A stretch of 64,000 nt of DNA. Source: Pseudomonas taetrolens (GTDB lineage: Bacteria; Pseudomonadota; Gammaproteobacteria; Pseudomonadales; Pseudomonadaceae). The stretch's first letter is position 1. The number at the start of each line of letters is the position of its first letter. This document shows positions 8,930 through 17,594 of the stretch, piece after piece. Both the position numbers and the translations under genes were made by a program. The notes beneath the pieces were generated by a model that worked only from the letters and a program-made list of their open reading frames with translations, was not told the origin of the DNA and made no database searches. The stretch covers positions 248,001 through 312,000 of the forward strand of contig NZ_LS483370.1 of NCBI RefSeq assembly GCF_900475285.1, in the 5' to 3' direction.

Positions 8930-9985
8930 ATGAAACTGACTGCCAAGTTGATCGCTGTAACCCTTTGTCTGGGCCTTACGGGCCAGGCGTTGGCCACCGA
9001 GCTCAAGCACTGGCCCGCCGACCAGGCGAAACAGTTGGAAGCCATGATTGCTGCCAACGCGAACAAAGGTAACTTCGCGGTCTTTGACATGGATAACACC
9101 AGCTATCGCAACGATCTCGAAGAAGCGTTGTTACCTTATATGGAAAACAAGGGCCTGATCACCCGAGAAAGCCTCGACCCGTCACTTAAACTCATCCCGT
9201 TCAAAGACACCGCCGACCATAAAGAAAGCCTGTTCAGTTACTACTACCGCCTGTGCGAAGTGGACGACATGGTGTGCTACCCGTGGGTGGCGCAGGTGTT
9301 TTCCGGTTTCACCCTGCAGGAACTCAAAGGCTACGTGGATGAGCTGATGGCCTCGGGCAAGCCGGTGCCGGTGACGTACTTTGAGGGTGATGCGCTCAAG
9401 ACCTCCGAAATCCAGCCACCCAAGGTGTTTACCGGTCAGGTCGAGTTGTTCAACAAACTCATGGAAAACGGCATTGAGGTCTACGTGATGACCGCCGCCT
9501 CGGAAGAGCTGGTGCGCATGGTCGCGGCTGATCCCAAGTACGGCTACAACGTCAAACCGCAGAATGTGATTGGCGTGAGCACGCTGCTCAAGGACCGTAA
9601 AACCGGCGAATTGACCACCGCTCGCAAACAGATCAGCGCCGGTACATATAACGAAAAGGCCAACCTGGGACTGGAACTGACTCCGTACCTGTGGACCCCG
9701 GCGACATGGATGGCGGGCAAGCAGGCCGCCATCCTGACCTACATCGACCAATGGAAAAAGCCGGTGCTGGTGGGTGGCGATACGCCGGCCAGTGATGGCT
9801 ACATGCTGTTTCACGGCGTTGACGTGGCCAAGGGCGGGGTGCATTTGTGGATCAACCGCAAAGACAAATACATGGCGCAACTGGAAGGCATGATGGCCAA
9901 AAATGCGGCGGCGCAGGCCAAGGAAGGGCTGCCGGTGACGGCAGACAAGAACTGGGTGATCGTCAAGCCCGACCAGATCCAGTAG
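8930..9985 (+). CDS. pchP: Periplasmic phosphorylcholine phosphatase (HAD family)
   Basis: Releases phosphate from phosphorylcholine in the periplasm, part of choline and lipid head-group use. The product has 351 residues with a signal peptide ending LTGQALA. The HAD motifs are in order: FDMDNT at 52-57 (nucleophile D53), the second-motif serine at S191 within MTAASEE, the lysine at about K264 and GDTPASD at 283-289. These correspond to the motifs described for P. aeruginosa PchP. In that species the gene is induced by choline, betaine and dimethylglycine through GbdR; I did not find a site I would call GbdR here. A rho-independent terminator follows. Confidence 0.92.
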   Translation: MKLTAKLIAVTLCLGLTGQALATELKHWPADQAKQLEAMIAANANKGNFAVFDMDNTSYRNDLEEALLPYMENKGLITRESLDPSLKLIPFKDTADHKESLFSYYYRLCEVDDMVCYPWVAQVFSGFTLQELKGYVDELMASGKPVPVTYFEGDALKTSEIQPPKVFTGQVELFNKLMENGIEVYVMTAASEELVRMVAADPKYGYNVKPQNVIGVSTLLKDRKTGELTTARKQISAGTYNEKANLGLELTPYLWTPATWMAGKQAAILTYIDQWKKPVLVGGDTPASDGYMLFHGVDVAKGGVHLWINRKDKYMAQLEGMMAKNAAAQAKEGLPVTADKNWVIVKPDQIQ

Positions 9986-9993
9986 CTGATATA

Positions 9994-10022
9994 AAAAATC
10001 CCGGCACATGGCCGGGATTTTT
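9994..10022. terminator. Bidirectional rho-independent terminator, pchP / ilvD
   Basis: Perfect stem AATCCCGGC / GCCGGGATT with a five-base loop, extended by an A-run on the left and a T-run on the right, so it works for both convergent genes. Confidence 0.93.
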
Positions 10023-10038
10023 GGGTTAACGCACTGGT

Positions 10039-11886
10039 TTATGGCACCAGTTTGTCCAGCAATGCCTTGTCACGTACAGCGCCCTTGTCAGCGCTGGTGG
10101 CCAACAAGGCGTAAGCCTTGAGAGCGGTGGTGACTTTACGTGGACGCACTTCGACCGGCTTCCAGCCTTTCTTGTCCTGTTCCACGCGACGAGCCGCCAG
10201 TTCTTCGTCACTGACCAACAGATTGATCGAGCGGTTCGGAATGTCGATCAGCACTTTGTCGCCGTCTTGCACCAGGCCAATGGCCCCACCGGCTGCGGCC
10301 TCTGGAGAGGCGTGACCAATGGACAGGCCCGATGTACCGCCCGAGAAACGGCCATCGGTCAGCAAGGCGCAGGCTTTACCCAGGCCTTTGGACTTCAGGT
10401 ACGAGGTCGGGTAGAGCATTTCTTGCATGCCCGGGCCGCCTTTCGGGCCTTCGTAACGAATGATCACGATGTCGCCTGCCTTGACCTCGTCGGCCAAAAT
10501 GCCGCGCACGGCACTGTCCTGGCTTTCGAAAATCTTGGCGTTGCCTTCAAACACGTGGATCGACTCGTCGACGCCCGCGGTTTTCACGACGCAGCCATCC
10601 AGGGCGATGTTGCCGTAAAGCACTGCCAGGCCGCCTTCTTGCGAATAGGCATGCTCGACACTGCGGATGCAGCCGTTTTCGCGGTCGTCGTCCAGGGTTT
10701 CCCAGCGAGTCGACTGGCTGAACGCGGTTTGCGTCGGGATACCGGCCGGGCCTGCCTTGAAGAAGGTATGCACGGCTTCGTCGTCAGTCTGGGTGATGTC
10801 CCACTTGGCGATGCCTTCCGCCATTGTCTTGCTGTGTACGGTCGGCAGGTCGGTGTGCAGCAAGCCGCCACGGGCCAGCGAACCGAGGATGGAGAAAATG
10901 CCGCCAGCGCGGTGCACGTCTTCCATGTGGTACTTCTGGATGTTTGGCGCCACTTTGCACAGCTGGGGTACATGACGGGACAGACGGTCGATGTCTTTGA
11001 GGTCGAAATCGATCTCGGCTTCCTGGGCCGCCGCCAGCAAGTGCAGGATGGTGTTGGTCGAGCCACCCATGGCGATGTCCAGCGTCATGGCGTTTTCAAA
11101 GGCCTTGAAGTTGGCAATGTTGCGCGGCAGTACCGAGTCGTCATTTTCGACGTAGTACTGGCGGCACAGGTCAACGATGGTGCGGCCAGCCTGCAGGAAC
11201 AGCTGTTCGCGGTCGCTGTGGGTAGCCAGGGCCGAACCGTTGCCCGGCAACGCCAGGCCGAGGGCTTCGGTCAGGCAGTTCATCGAGTTGGCGGTAAACA
11301 TGCCGGAGCACGAACCGCAGGTAGGGCAAGCGCTACGCTCGTACTCGGCAACCTTCTCGTCAGAAGCGCTGGAGTCGGCGGCGATGACCATGGCATCGAC
11401 CAGGTCGAGGCCGTGGCTGGCGAGCTTGGTCTTGCCCGCTTCCATTGGCCCGCCTGAAACGAAAATCACCGGGATGTTTAGGCGCAACGACGCCATCAGC
11501 ATGCCCGGGGTGATTTTGTCGCAGTTGGAGATGCACACAATGGCGTCGGCGCAGTGGGCATTGACCATGTACTCGACGGAGTCGGCAATGATCTCGCGGC
11601 TCGGCAGCGAGTACAGCATGCCGTCGTGGCCCATGGCGATGCCGTCATCGACGGCAATGGTGTTGAATTCTTTGGCAACGCCACCCGCGCGTTCGATCTC
11701 GCGGGCAACCAGTTGGCCCATGTCCTTGAGGTGGACGTGACCGGGTACGAACTGGGTAAAGGAGTTGGCAATAGCGATGATCGGCTTCTTGAAGTCGGCA
11801 TCTTTCATCCCCGTGGCGCGCCACAAAGCGCGGGCACCGGCCATGTTGCGGCCGTGGGTGGAGGTTTTCGAACGATAGTCAGGCAT
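10039..11886 (-). CDS. ilvD: Dihydroxy-acid dehydratase
   Basis: Third step of valine and isoleucine synthesis: dehydrates 2,3-dihydroxy acids to 2-keto acids, using an iron-sulfur cluster. The product has 615 residues, typical of the long IlvD type. Cluster-region cysteines are visible in [12 protein letters not shown] (C122) and in [10 protein letters not shown] (C187-C193). The late region SDGRFSGG-like motif appears as [25 protein letters not shown] lies 7 bases before ATG 11886. In P. aeruginosa this gene also precedes the mutM region, but here the accessory peptide island lies upstream of it. Confidence 0.97.
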   Translation of the reverse strand: MPDYRSKTSTHGRNMAGARALWRATGMKDADFKKPIIAIANSFTQFVPGHVHLKDMGQLVAREIERAGGVAKEFNTIAVDDGIAMGHDGMLYSLPSREIIADSVEYMVNAHCADAIVCISNCDKITPGMLMASLRLNIPVIFVSGGPMEAGKTKLASHGLDLVDAMVIAADSSASDEKVAEYERSACPTCGSCSGMFTANSMNCLTEALGLALPGNGSALATHSDREQLFLQAGRTIVDLCRQYYVENDDSVLPRNIANFKAFENAMTLDIAMGGSTNTILHLLAAAQEAEIDFDLKDIDRLSRHVPQLCKVAPNIQKYHMEDVHRAGGIFSILGSLARGGLLHTDLPTVHSKTMAEGIAKWDITQTDDEAVHTFFKAGPAGIPTQTAFSQSTRWETLDDDRENGCIRSVEHAYSQEGGLAVLYGNIALDGCVVKTAGVDESIHVFEGNAKIFESQDSAVRGILADEVKAGDIVIIRYEGPKGGPGMQEMLYPTSYLKSKGLGKACALLTDGRFSGGTSGLSIGHASPEAAAGGAIGLVQDGDKVLIDIPNRSINLLVSDEELAARRVEQDKKGWKPVEVRPRKVTTALKAYALLATSADKGAVRDKALLDKLVP

Positions 11887-12115
11887 GGAACAACTCCGGG
11901 CGGCTAATCAGATAACAAACAGGGAAGTGAGCTTCTACTGACTCGAGGACCACACAGAAAATGACTACGTGTCCGCAAGCTGCCGTTAACGGTGCGGGAT
12001 CGCCGCGCGTCTGGGCCTGAGCTCATAAACCCGCCGGGGATGATTGGCGATGAATACGTCGATTCTACACGGCTGGAGGCGGGAGGGAATGGGTCTGGTC
12101 TGCAGGCGAAATGAC

Positions 12116-13309
12116 TTACTCAGCCCGCCGCTTGGTTTGCCGACGGTTGATCAGGGCATGCAGGCCCAGCATTGCAGCGCCCAGTACCATGAAACAGACC
12201 GCCAGGGTGGTTTGCAGGTCGAACCGGCTGAGGTTGACCAGCGCACTGATCCCCCCGCCGCAGACAAAAACCAGCATGCCTCCGATGGAGGCGGCGGTGC
12301 CTGCATATTCGGGGAAAACGTCCATTGCCCTGGAGGTTGCGATAGGGCGAGCAACGGTCGTCCCCGCCGTGCAGACAATCATCGGCAATAACACGCCCAG
12401 TATCGACAGCCCCAGAAGGCTCGAAAACAGCAGCATCAACACCCCCGCGAAAACAATCATCAGCGTGCCGACATTGATTTGGGCCCGCGCCTGAATCCGG
12501 CGGCTTAACATTTGCGCCACGACACCCCCGCATAGATAAGCCAGGCCATACAGCAACAGAACCAGGGAGAAGGCATAAGGCGAAAGCTGCAAATGCTGCA
12601 AAAACAGCAACGGAGACATCACGATAAAAGAGAAGTGACAGGCGAAGGCCAAGCCTGAAATCAGCCAGTAGCCGATAAAGATCGAGTCGCGACATACGAG
12701 TCGATACGACTGCACAAGCGTGCGCGACGGGTGTGGGAGGGGAAGTGAGTTTTCAAGGAAGAACAGCGCCTTGATAAACACCATCGTGGCCAGGGCGACA
12801 AAGACCCAAAAACTGCCCGGCCAATCGAAAGCCTGTTGCAGCAAGGTGCCTGCCAAGGGGGAAACTGAAATGAATACCCCGCTGGCGGTGATCATCAAAA
12901 TACGCAGCTGGTCGCGCGCCTTGCCAACAAACAGATCCTGTACCAGCGCCTGGGTGAGGACGAATGAACCGCACCCTATGGCCTGAATACATCTGAAAAA
13001 CAAAAACCAGGTGAAGTCCGATACCAGTACACACCCGATTCCCCCCAGTATTGAAATGAGCATCCCGGCAAGCAGTAGCCCCTTGCGCCCAAGCGTGTCT
13101 GACAGTGGACCAATCAACAGCTGAGAGAGGGATATACCCACTGCAAACAGGCTCACTGAGAACGCGATGTCGGAGGTCGAGCGGTTGAAATGGCTAGACA
13201 GCGCGGGGAAAGAGGGCAGCACAACATCCAGCGGGAATACCCCGAGCAGGACCATCGCCAGCAACAGGGCCACTGCTGCCCGGCGCTTTGCAGTACCGGA
13301 CTCAGTCAT
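12116..13309 (-). CDS. MFS exporter of the peptide island (Bcr/CflA-like drug/H+ antiporter type)
   Basis: Major facilitator of 397 residues with about 12 hydrophobic segments. The family signatures are visible: PLDVVLPSFPAL in helix 1 and GPLSDTLGRKGLLLAG in the loop between helices 2 and 3. ATG 13309 is preferred over an upstream GTG because it lies in ATGACTGA, overlapping the stop of the diiron oxygenase gene by 8 bases, a typical coupling. It is the last gene of a four-gene minus-strand operon with the 23-residue peptide gene, a SagB-like dehydrogenase and an AurF-like oxygenase. The simplest inference is export of, or immunity to, whatever that operon makes. A conventional multidrug role cannot be ruled out. 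Confidence 0.85.
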   Translation of the reverse strand: MTESGTAKRRAAVALLLAMVLLGVFPLDVVLPSFPALSSHFNRSTSDIAFSVSLFAVGISLSQLLIGPLSDTLGRKGLLLAGMLISILGGIGCVLVSDFTWFLFFRCIQAIGCGSFVLTQALVQDLFVGKARDQLRILMITASGVFISVSPLAGTLLQQAFDWPGSFWVFVALATMVFIKALFFLENSLPLPHPSRTLVQSYRLVCRDSIFIGYWLISGLAFACHFSFIVMSPLLFLQHLQLSPYAFSLVLLLYGLAYLCGGVVAQMLSRRIQARAQINVGTLMIVFAGVLMLLFSSLLGLSILGVLLPMIVCTAGTTVARPIATSRAMDVFPEYAGTAASIGGMLVFVCGGGISALVNLSRFDLQTTLAVCFMVLGAAMLGLHALINRRQTKRRAE

Positions 13310-14276
13310 TGATATATCCGGCTTCACGCATCAGCAAGAGGTTTTCATCGTCGTCAAAAAAACCGCCGCGGCTCATGGCAAGCAGTGTCGCGCTGGCGCC
13401 TCTTCGCACCCGTTTACGATGCGCGTCGGGGTGTACGAGGGCCGCCACAATGCCCACGATGGTTGTTTCGTCCAGATCCACTGCGCCGAAGCTCTCGCTC
13501 AGCCACTGGGAATCCGTTTCAAAGAAGATGCCGATGATCGCGACTAATGATCGGGCTGCCCGCGAGCGTTGCTCTTGCTCCAGTTGCATCCAGACATAAG
13601 CGAAAACATCAGAGAAATAGCGACTATGCCGAGCCTCGTCTTCAAGGTGGCTTTTGAGCATTCTGAAAACCGTGGATACGACGGTGTTGCGTGCGGCGCC
13701 AAGCAACTCCTTGGCGACCACGGTTTCAGACACGAATCCCACGAGAAACCAGGTCAGCGCCTGGTGTTCAGCGGGCGTTTTTTCAATAAGCCCCTGCAGA
13801 CGTGTGACACGCAGCGGTAGTGCAGAGCGGTTCTGGATGTCATAAAGCTGCGCTACCTGCTCTGCTACTTGATTAGAGAACAGCGCGTGATAACCCTCAT
13901 CGGTATAGAGCTGTAGCGCGGCATTTTTCATGTGCCCTGGTATGGGTATGCCAAGTTCGTTGTGGATGAGTGTTTCGACGGCGCGATTTACAATTTTATG
14001 TTCGAGCAGCGTGGTGTAGTCGAGAAAGTACACCAGTTGATTGGCCTCCAGCCGTAAGGTCATGGAGCGGTCTGCCTGCACAATCTTCGGGTGTGCGAGG
14101 TAGGGCATGAAGGCGGGGACAAACCAGTGCCGGTTCTCCAGTTCGTGCTCCAGCTCTGCCGGAAGCAGGTAATCGCGCCGATCTATCCTCACACAGGCTG
14201 TGCTGTCCCAGTCACCCAGGGTGCAGTGCTGCTCGCTCAGGCCAAGCCCTGCAGGTTGCGAGGCCGGGCTGTTCAT
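13302..14276 (-). CDS. AurF-like non-haem diiron N-oxygenase
   Basis: Protein of 324 residues with the ligand pattern of p-aminobenzoate N-oxygenase AurF: E127-x2-H130 in TDEGYH, E184 in SETVVAKE, and H210-x3-E214-x2-H217 in HLEDEARH, with E92 or E101 as a likely further ligand. Known members (AurF, CmlI, PvfB/HamC) oxidise amines toward hydroxylamine, nitroso or nitro products using O2. ATG 14276 is chosen because ATGA overlaps the stop of the upstream SagB-like gene by 4 bases; a longer in-frame start is improbable. Its substrate is unknown. Position in the island suggests an amine on the peptide or a peptide-derived fragment. Confidence 0.82.
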   Translation of the reverse strand: MNSPASQPAGLGLSEQHCTLGDWDSTACVRIDRRDYLLPAELEHELENRHWFVPAFMPYLAHPKIVQADRSMTLRLEANQLVYFLDYTTLLEHKIVNRAVETLIHNELGIPIPGHMKNAALQLYTDEGYHALFSNQVAEQVAQLYDIQNRSALPLRVTRLQGLIEKTPAEHQALTWFLVGFVSETVVAKELLGAARNTVVSTVFRMLKSHLEDEARHSRYFSDVFAYVWMQLEQEQRSRAARSLVAIIGIFFETDSQWLSESFGAVDLDETTIVGIVAALVHPDAHRKRVRRGASATLLAMSRGGFFDDDENLLLMREAGYIND

Positions 14277-15364
14277 GGGTTTTTTTCTTGTGCATTGATC
14301 AAGGCAACCAGCGCCTCGCACTGAACGCGCCCGTCGCCGTATCCACAGCCAACAAAGAACAACGGTTGTTCTGTGGTGTTATCCAAACCTAACAGGGTTT
14401 CAACACAGTCATCCGTTAACGCCCCGGTCAGCCACGTGTTGAGTCCCAGATGTGTGGCAACCAGTTGAAAGGTCTGTGAAATATGCCCAGCCTCGACAAA
14501 TGCCATGCGGTAGGCGCGTGAATGCTCGTATTTCCACCACAGTTTGTCGAAACGCGACGTGATAAAGAGTCCCGCGGGCAGGTTGTTGATGAAGTGCTGG
14601 CCACTGAGTAGTTGACCCAAGGGGGCGGGCGGCAGGTCACTGACATGGCTCAGTGCGTGAAGGGCGCAATGGTAGGCGTAGATCCCTGGCTTGAGACCGT
14701 CAACCCGGGAGGCATACAGAAAACCTTCACTGGCATTGAGGCCACCGCCCGAAGGGCTGCTTCGCCTGGCTTCCAGCCCTTTGGGCAGGGAGGGATCGAC
14801 ATCGTCCTTGCGCTCATTGAGATAGCCCAGTGACAGGTAAAGCAAGGTACTGATATGGCTCAGGGAAATATTTTTTTCAGTAAACGAGCGGCAGGTTTTG
14901 CGGCTGACAAGCGAATCTACCAGTGAACCCTGCGCTTCAAACGGAGGCATACAGGCAGGTAACCGGATCAACTCTTCGGGCAAGCACTCACGTTGGGAAG
15001 AGGACGGCGCCGGGGTCGCGAGCACGTCCTGGCAATGGGCAAGGTACTGTGCCGACCACTCATGAACATCGTGTGGTATCTGTTCTTGCGGTAAATTTTT
15101 TGTGCCGATATGAAATATTTTCGACAGCTCATCCCACTGCCACTCAACAGGTGCAATGGGCGTGTCGGTGAAGAGTTTGGCGTTATAGAAGTCTCGATCT
15201 ATGGGATGGTTTTTGTCGAGCAGTGCAGGATTGTTAATTAACTGGGTCAGCCGTTGGCAGTAATCAATGTTGAGTTCAAATTGGGTGTGATTTAGATAAT
15301 CCCAAACAATTTGATGGGGTGGGCGAGCCAGCATGAATAAGTAAGGGTTTATATGAAATGGCAT
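14273..15364 (-). CDS. SagB/ThcOx-type FMN-dependent dehydrogenase (nitroreductase fold)
   Basis: Protein of 363 residues. The first 140 residues resemble the N-terminal region of SagB-type enzymes (HQIVWDYLNHTQFELNIDY). The nitroreductase fold follows, with the FMN-contact region SRKTCRSF at 154-161 and the SagB signature RRSSPSGGG at 200-208. Classical SagB/McbC enzymes oxidise azolines to azoles in ribosomal peptides and work with cyclodehydratase partners; none is present here, so the reaction is open (another peptide dehydrogenation is possible). No strong ribosome-binding site is visible before ATG 15364, and a strong hairpin lies between it and the peptide gene, which suggests lower expression than the peptide. 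Confidence 0.85.
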   Translation of the reverse strand: MPFHINPYLFMLARPPHQIVWDYLNHTQFELNIDYCQRLTQLINNPALLDKNHPIDRDFYNAKLFTDTPIAPVEWQWDELSKIFHIGTKNLPQEQIPHDVHEWSAQYLAHCQDVLATPAPSSSQRECLPEELIRLPACMPPFEAQGSLVDSLVSRKTCRSFTEKNISLSHISTLLYLSLGYLNERKDDVDPSLPKGLEARRSSPSGGGLNASEGFLYASRVDGLKPGIYAYHCALHALSHVSDLPPAPLGQLLSGQHFINNLPAGLFITSRFDKLWWKYEHSRAYRMAFVEAGHISQTFQLVATHLGLNTWLTGALTDDCVETLLGLDNTTEQPLFFVGCGYGDGRVQCEALVALINAQEKNP

Positions 15365-15403
15365 ATCAGTGCGCCGAATGTTGGTGTCGGCGTCTATGTA
15401 AAT

Positions 15404-15433
15404 AACGCCGAGGTGCCGGCGTCCCTCGGCGTT
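15404..15433 (-). terminator. Hairpin between the peptide gene and the dehydrogenase gene (probable partial terminator or mRNA stabiliser)
   Basis: Perfect ten-base stem AACGCCGAGG / CCTCGGCGTT with a ten-base loop, starting 13 bases after the peptide stop codon. Read on the minus strand it is followed by only ATTTAC, a weak U-tract, so readthrough is expected. Such an element after a precursor gene commonly lets the small peptide be made in excess over downstream enzymes. On the plus strand it is followed by GCGTTTTT, but no plus-strand gene needs termination there. Confidence 0.6.
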
Positions 15434-15446
15434 GCGTTTTTATAGA

Positions 15447-15518
15447 TCAGGCCCGCTTGGACACGGCCAGGCATGCCAGGTTGGCGATTTTTCCAGATTC
15501 CAGAATGATTGCTTTCAT
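15447..15518 (-). CDS. 23-residue peptide, candidate RiPP precursor
   Basis: A short open frame that begins the minus-strand operon. It starts MKAIILESGKIANLA, continues with a single cysteine (C16) and ends LAVSKRA. GAGGA lies 8 bases before the ATG, an ideal ribosome-binding site, better than that of the following gene. It ends 82 bases before the dehydrogenase start, with a hairpin between. A longer 62-residue frame overlaps it in another phase but has no such signal. Size, position and neighbours (SagB-like dehydrogenase, AurF-like oxygenase, exporter) suggest a precursor of a ribosomally made, modified product, as PqqA is for PQQ. I do not recognise the sequence. An alternative is a regulatory leader peptide; no codon is obviously repeated for attenuation. 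Confidence 0.6.
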   Translation of the reverse strand: MKAIILESGKIANLACLAVSKRA

Positions 15519-15603
15519 GACAGTGTTCCTCAGGTGGATGCCAAGTTGCGCGTGGCATTTTGTTGGATGGATAAGTCGCCACTTTGAATAAGAGGCTAGA
15601 GAC

Positions 15604-15631
15604 ACCATAGTTGCTCGATATTAATTTTCAA
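15604..15631 (-). promoter_or_regulatory. Candidate sigma-70 promoter for the peptide operon
   Basis: On the minus strand TTGAAA (15626-15631) is separated by 16 bases from TATGGT (15604-15609). Start of transcription would be near 15597, giving a leader of about 80 bases before the peptide ATG. Found by eye; other promoters in this AT-rich stretch are possible. Confidence 0.35.
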
Positions 15632-15676
15632 TGTTGTGCGCTGTAGGTCTGAGCGCTCTTTCGTGTAGGAAAAATC

Positions 15677-15701
15677 AATACTGTTGATAGGTGTCAGTAT
15701 T
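15677..15701. promoter_or_regulatory. Inverted repeat upstream of the peptide operon, possible operator
   Basis: AATACTG and CAGTATT, seven-base perfect arms with an 11-base spacer, located about 45 bases upstream of the candidate -35 box of the peptide operon. The geometry would suit an activator or repressor dimer. No regulator gene is adjacent. Confidence 0.35.
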
Positions 15702-15816
15702 TGTTTGTTTTTCTGGATTTCATGCGCGGTGTTTTTATTGACGGCGGGCGTGAGGTAGGCAGCTATGGCGAATAAGTATTAGAGTGCGGGATACACTTAT
15801 TCAGCAGGGATTCCGA

Positions 15817-17511
15817 ATGCTAACCCTCAACCGATCTGTCAAAGCCTGTCTGGCCATCGGCCTGGTGCAAGGGCTGCTGCTGTGGCTGGCGAGTTCTTTG
15901 AGCGAGCCGGGCATCAAGTTTGCACTGGCGACGGCAGCACTGGTTGGCGGGATCAATCTATTGCTGCTGGGCGATAACATCCGTTTGCGCGGAACTGCCT
16001 GGCTGGTGCTCGGGTTGACCACGGTGATGTCGGTGACCAGTGCCTGGGTGTATTGGGAGGGCGGTGAAGTATGGCGCTCCAGCAGTTGGCTGACGGGCAG
16101 CTGGACGTTTTTTGCGGTGGTGATTACTTATATCTGCACTGTTTTCATATTGAGTTGGCCGACCCGCGAAGGGCGCTTCCCGCGTTACGAAGATCTGTTC
16201 CGCCACGCCTGGGACACGGTGTTTATCGTATTGCTGGGGTTGCTGTTGAACGCCGTGTTTTGGGCGTTGCTGTTGTTGTGGGGCAGCCTGTTCAAGATGC
16301 TCGGGGTCGTTGCGCTGAACCAGCTGTTTACCACCGATGGATTTATGTATGTCAGTTCGGCGATGGTGTTTGCCCTGGGCGTACACATGGGGCGCGAGAA
16401 GGACCGGGTCATCGGCCTTTTGCGAGGGATTTTGCTGACGCTGTGCCGCTTCCTGCTACCGCTCAGCTCGCTGATTGCCATCGTATTCACCTTGGCCTTG
16501 CCATTCAGCGGGTTGGAGCCGATCTGGGATACCGGTTATTCCACGCCGATCATGTTGTGGCTGGTGGCGGCCAATCTGTTTTTGCTCAACGGCGTGTTCC
16601 AGGACGGTTCGCAAGGCAGCGGCTATCCCAAATGGCTGCTGCGCATGGTTGACGTGTGCTTGCTGTGTTTACCCGTTCTGGTGCTGCTGGCGGGGTATTC
16701 GAGCTGGTTGCGTATCGAGCAGTACGGCCTCACGCCGACGCGCATTCTGGCGATGCTGTTGGTGCTGGTGGTTTTTGCCCACAGCGTGGCGGCGGTTTGG
16801 GCGGCGCTTGTGCCTCAGGCGAGCTGGCTGGGCAGCCTGCGTATCAGCAACCCGTTGATTGCGTTGCTGTGCGTGGTGTTATTGCTGGCGATTCACACGC
16901 CCTGGTTCAGCCCGTTGCAGTTCAGTGCAAAGAATCAGGTGCAACGCGTGCTGAGTGGCCAGACATCGGTCGAGACGTTTGACGCGGATACTTTGCGCTA
17001 CCGCCTGGGGCCGCAGGGCAAGCAGGCGTATGACACCTTGTTGGCGCAAGTCGAGCAGGGCAAGGTGCTGGCGGAACCTGCGCGGCAAATATTGCTGAAG
17101 CGTCTTAAGGATGCAGACACCGGCCAGGGCGCGCGAGGGCCCAATGACAGGCTGCTGGAATGGATGGGCCCGCCCGTCGAGGGTAGTGAGCAGTTCGACG
17201 ATCCGAAAATTGGCGGGCAGCCATGCTGGCCTCCGGGGTGTGTGCTGTGGTCGGTCGACCTGGATCAGGACGGGCAAAACGAGGTGCTGCAGTTGCCCAA
17301 ACAGAAGTGGTTCGATCCGTTGTATTTCTTCAAGCGCGACGTGCAGGGGAAGTGGCAGCGCACAGGCACTTATGACGGTGGTGAAAACCCGCTGGAGCTG
17401 ATCGAGCGGATACGTGAGGGCAAGGTAAAGGTGGTGAAACCGCGTTATCAATCGTTGCTGATCGAGGACGTGGAGCTGAGCCCGAAGCTCGATAAAGTCC
17501 CTCAGCCGTGA
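15817..17511 (+). CDS. DUF4153 family membrane protein
   Basis: Protein of 564 residues with about ten to twelve hydrophobic segments in the first 370 residues, then a soluble C-terminal part of roughly 190 residues rich in charged residues. The segment FPRYEDLFRHAWDTVFIVLLG is typical of the DUF4153 family. ATG 15817 with AGGGA six bases upstream is preferred over an in-frame GTG at 15784. The function is unknown. It is transcribed away from the accessory peptide island and converges on rlmI. Confidence 0.85.
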   Translation: MLTLNRSVKACLAIGLVQGLLLWLASSLSEPGIKFALATAALVGGINLLLLGDNIRLRGTAWLVLGLTTVMSVTSAWVYWEGGEVWRSSSWLTGSWTFFAVVITYICTVFILSWPTREGRFPRYEDLFRHAWDTVFIVLLGLLLNAVFWALLLLWGSLFKMLGVVALNQLFTTDGFMYVSSAMVFALGVHMGREKDRVIGLLRGILLTLCRFLLPLSSLIAIVFTLALPFSGLEPIWDTGYSTPIMLWLVAANLFLLNGVFQDGSQGSGYPKWLLRMVDVCLLCLPVLVLLAGYSSWLRIEQYGLTPTRILAMLLVLVVFAHSVAAVWAALVPQASWLGSLRISNPLIALLCVVLLLAIHTPWFSPLQFSAKNQVQRVLSGQTSVETFDADTLRYRLGPQGKQAYDTLLAQVEQGKVLAEPARQILLKRLKDADTGQGARGPNDRLLEWMGPPVEGSEQFDDPKIGGQPCWPPGCVLWSVDLDQDGQNEVLQLPKQKWFDPLYFFKRDVQGKWQRTGTYDGGENPLELIERIREGKVKVVKPRYQSLLIEDVELSPKLDKVPQP

Positions 17512-17524
17512 TGCCCTTTCAAGC

Positions 17525-17585
17525 ATCGCAGCCTTTGGCAGCGGCTACAGAGTAAGGGGCGCCCTGTAGCCGCTGCCAAGGATCG
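17525..17585. repeat. Palindromic repeat (family B) between convergent DUF4153 gene and rlmI
   Basis: ATCGCAGCCTTTGGCAGCGG followed by CTACAG, then 14 bases, then TGTAGCCGCTGCCAAGGATC. The two copies are inverted and closely spaced, forming a long hairpin in the gap between convergent genes. Same core (GTAGCCGCTGCC) as the elements near 43900, 48890 and 52945. Confidence 0.8.
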
Positions 17586-17594
17586 ACACCGGTC

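Larger units (their letters stand above)
15519..15816. other. AT-rich divergent intergenic region upstream of the peptide operon
   Basis: About 300 bases between the divergent peptide and DUF4153 genes, visibly richer in A/T than the rest of the window. It holds the peptide ribosome-binding site, a candidate minus-strand promoter (15604-15631), an inverted repeat (15677-15701) and, at its right end, AGGGA before ATG 15817. No further gene is supported in it. Confidence 0.6.

Noticed and set aside
15404..15433. Hairpin taken as a plus-strand terminator because of the T-run on that strand
   Set aside because: No plus-strand gene lies upstream to be terminated; its position fits the minus-strand operon better.
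15394..15582. 62-codon minus-strand frame overlapping the 23-residue peptide gene in another phase
   Set aside because: It has no convincing ribosome-binding site and runs through the hairpin; the 23-codon frame has GAGGA at ideal spacing.
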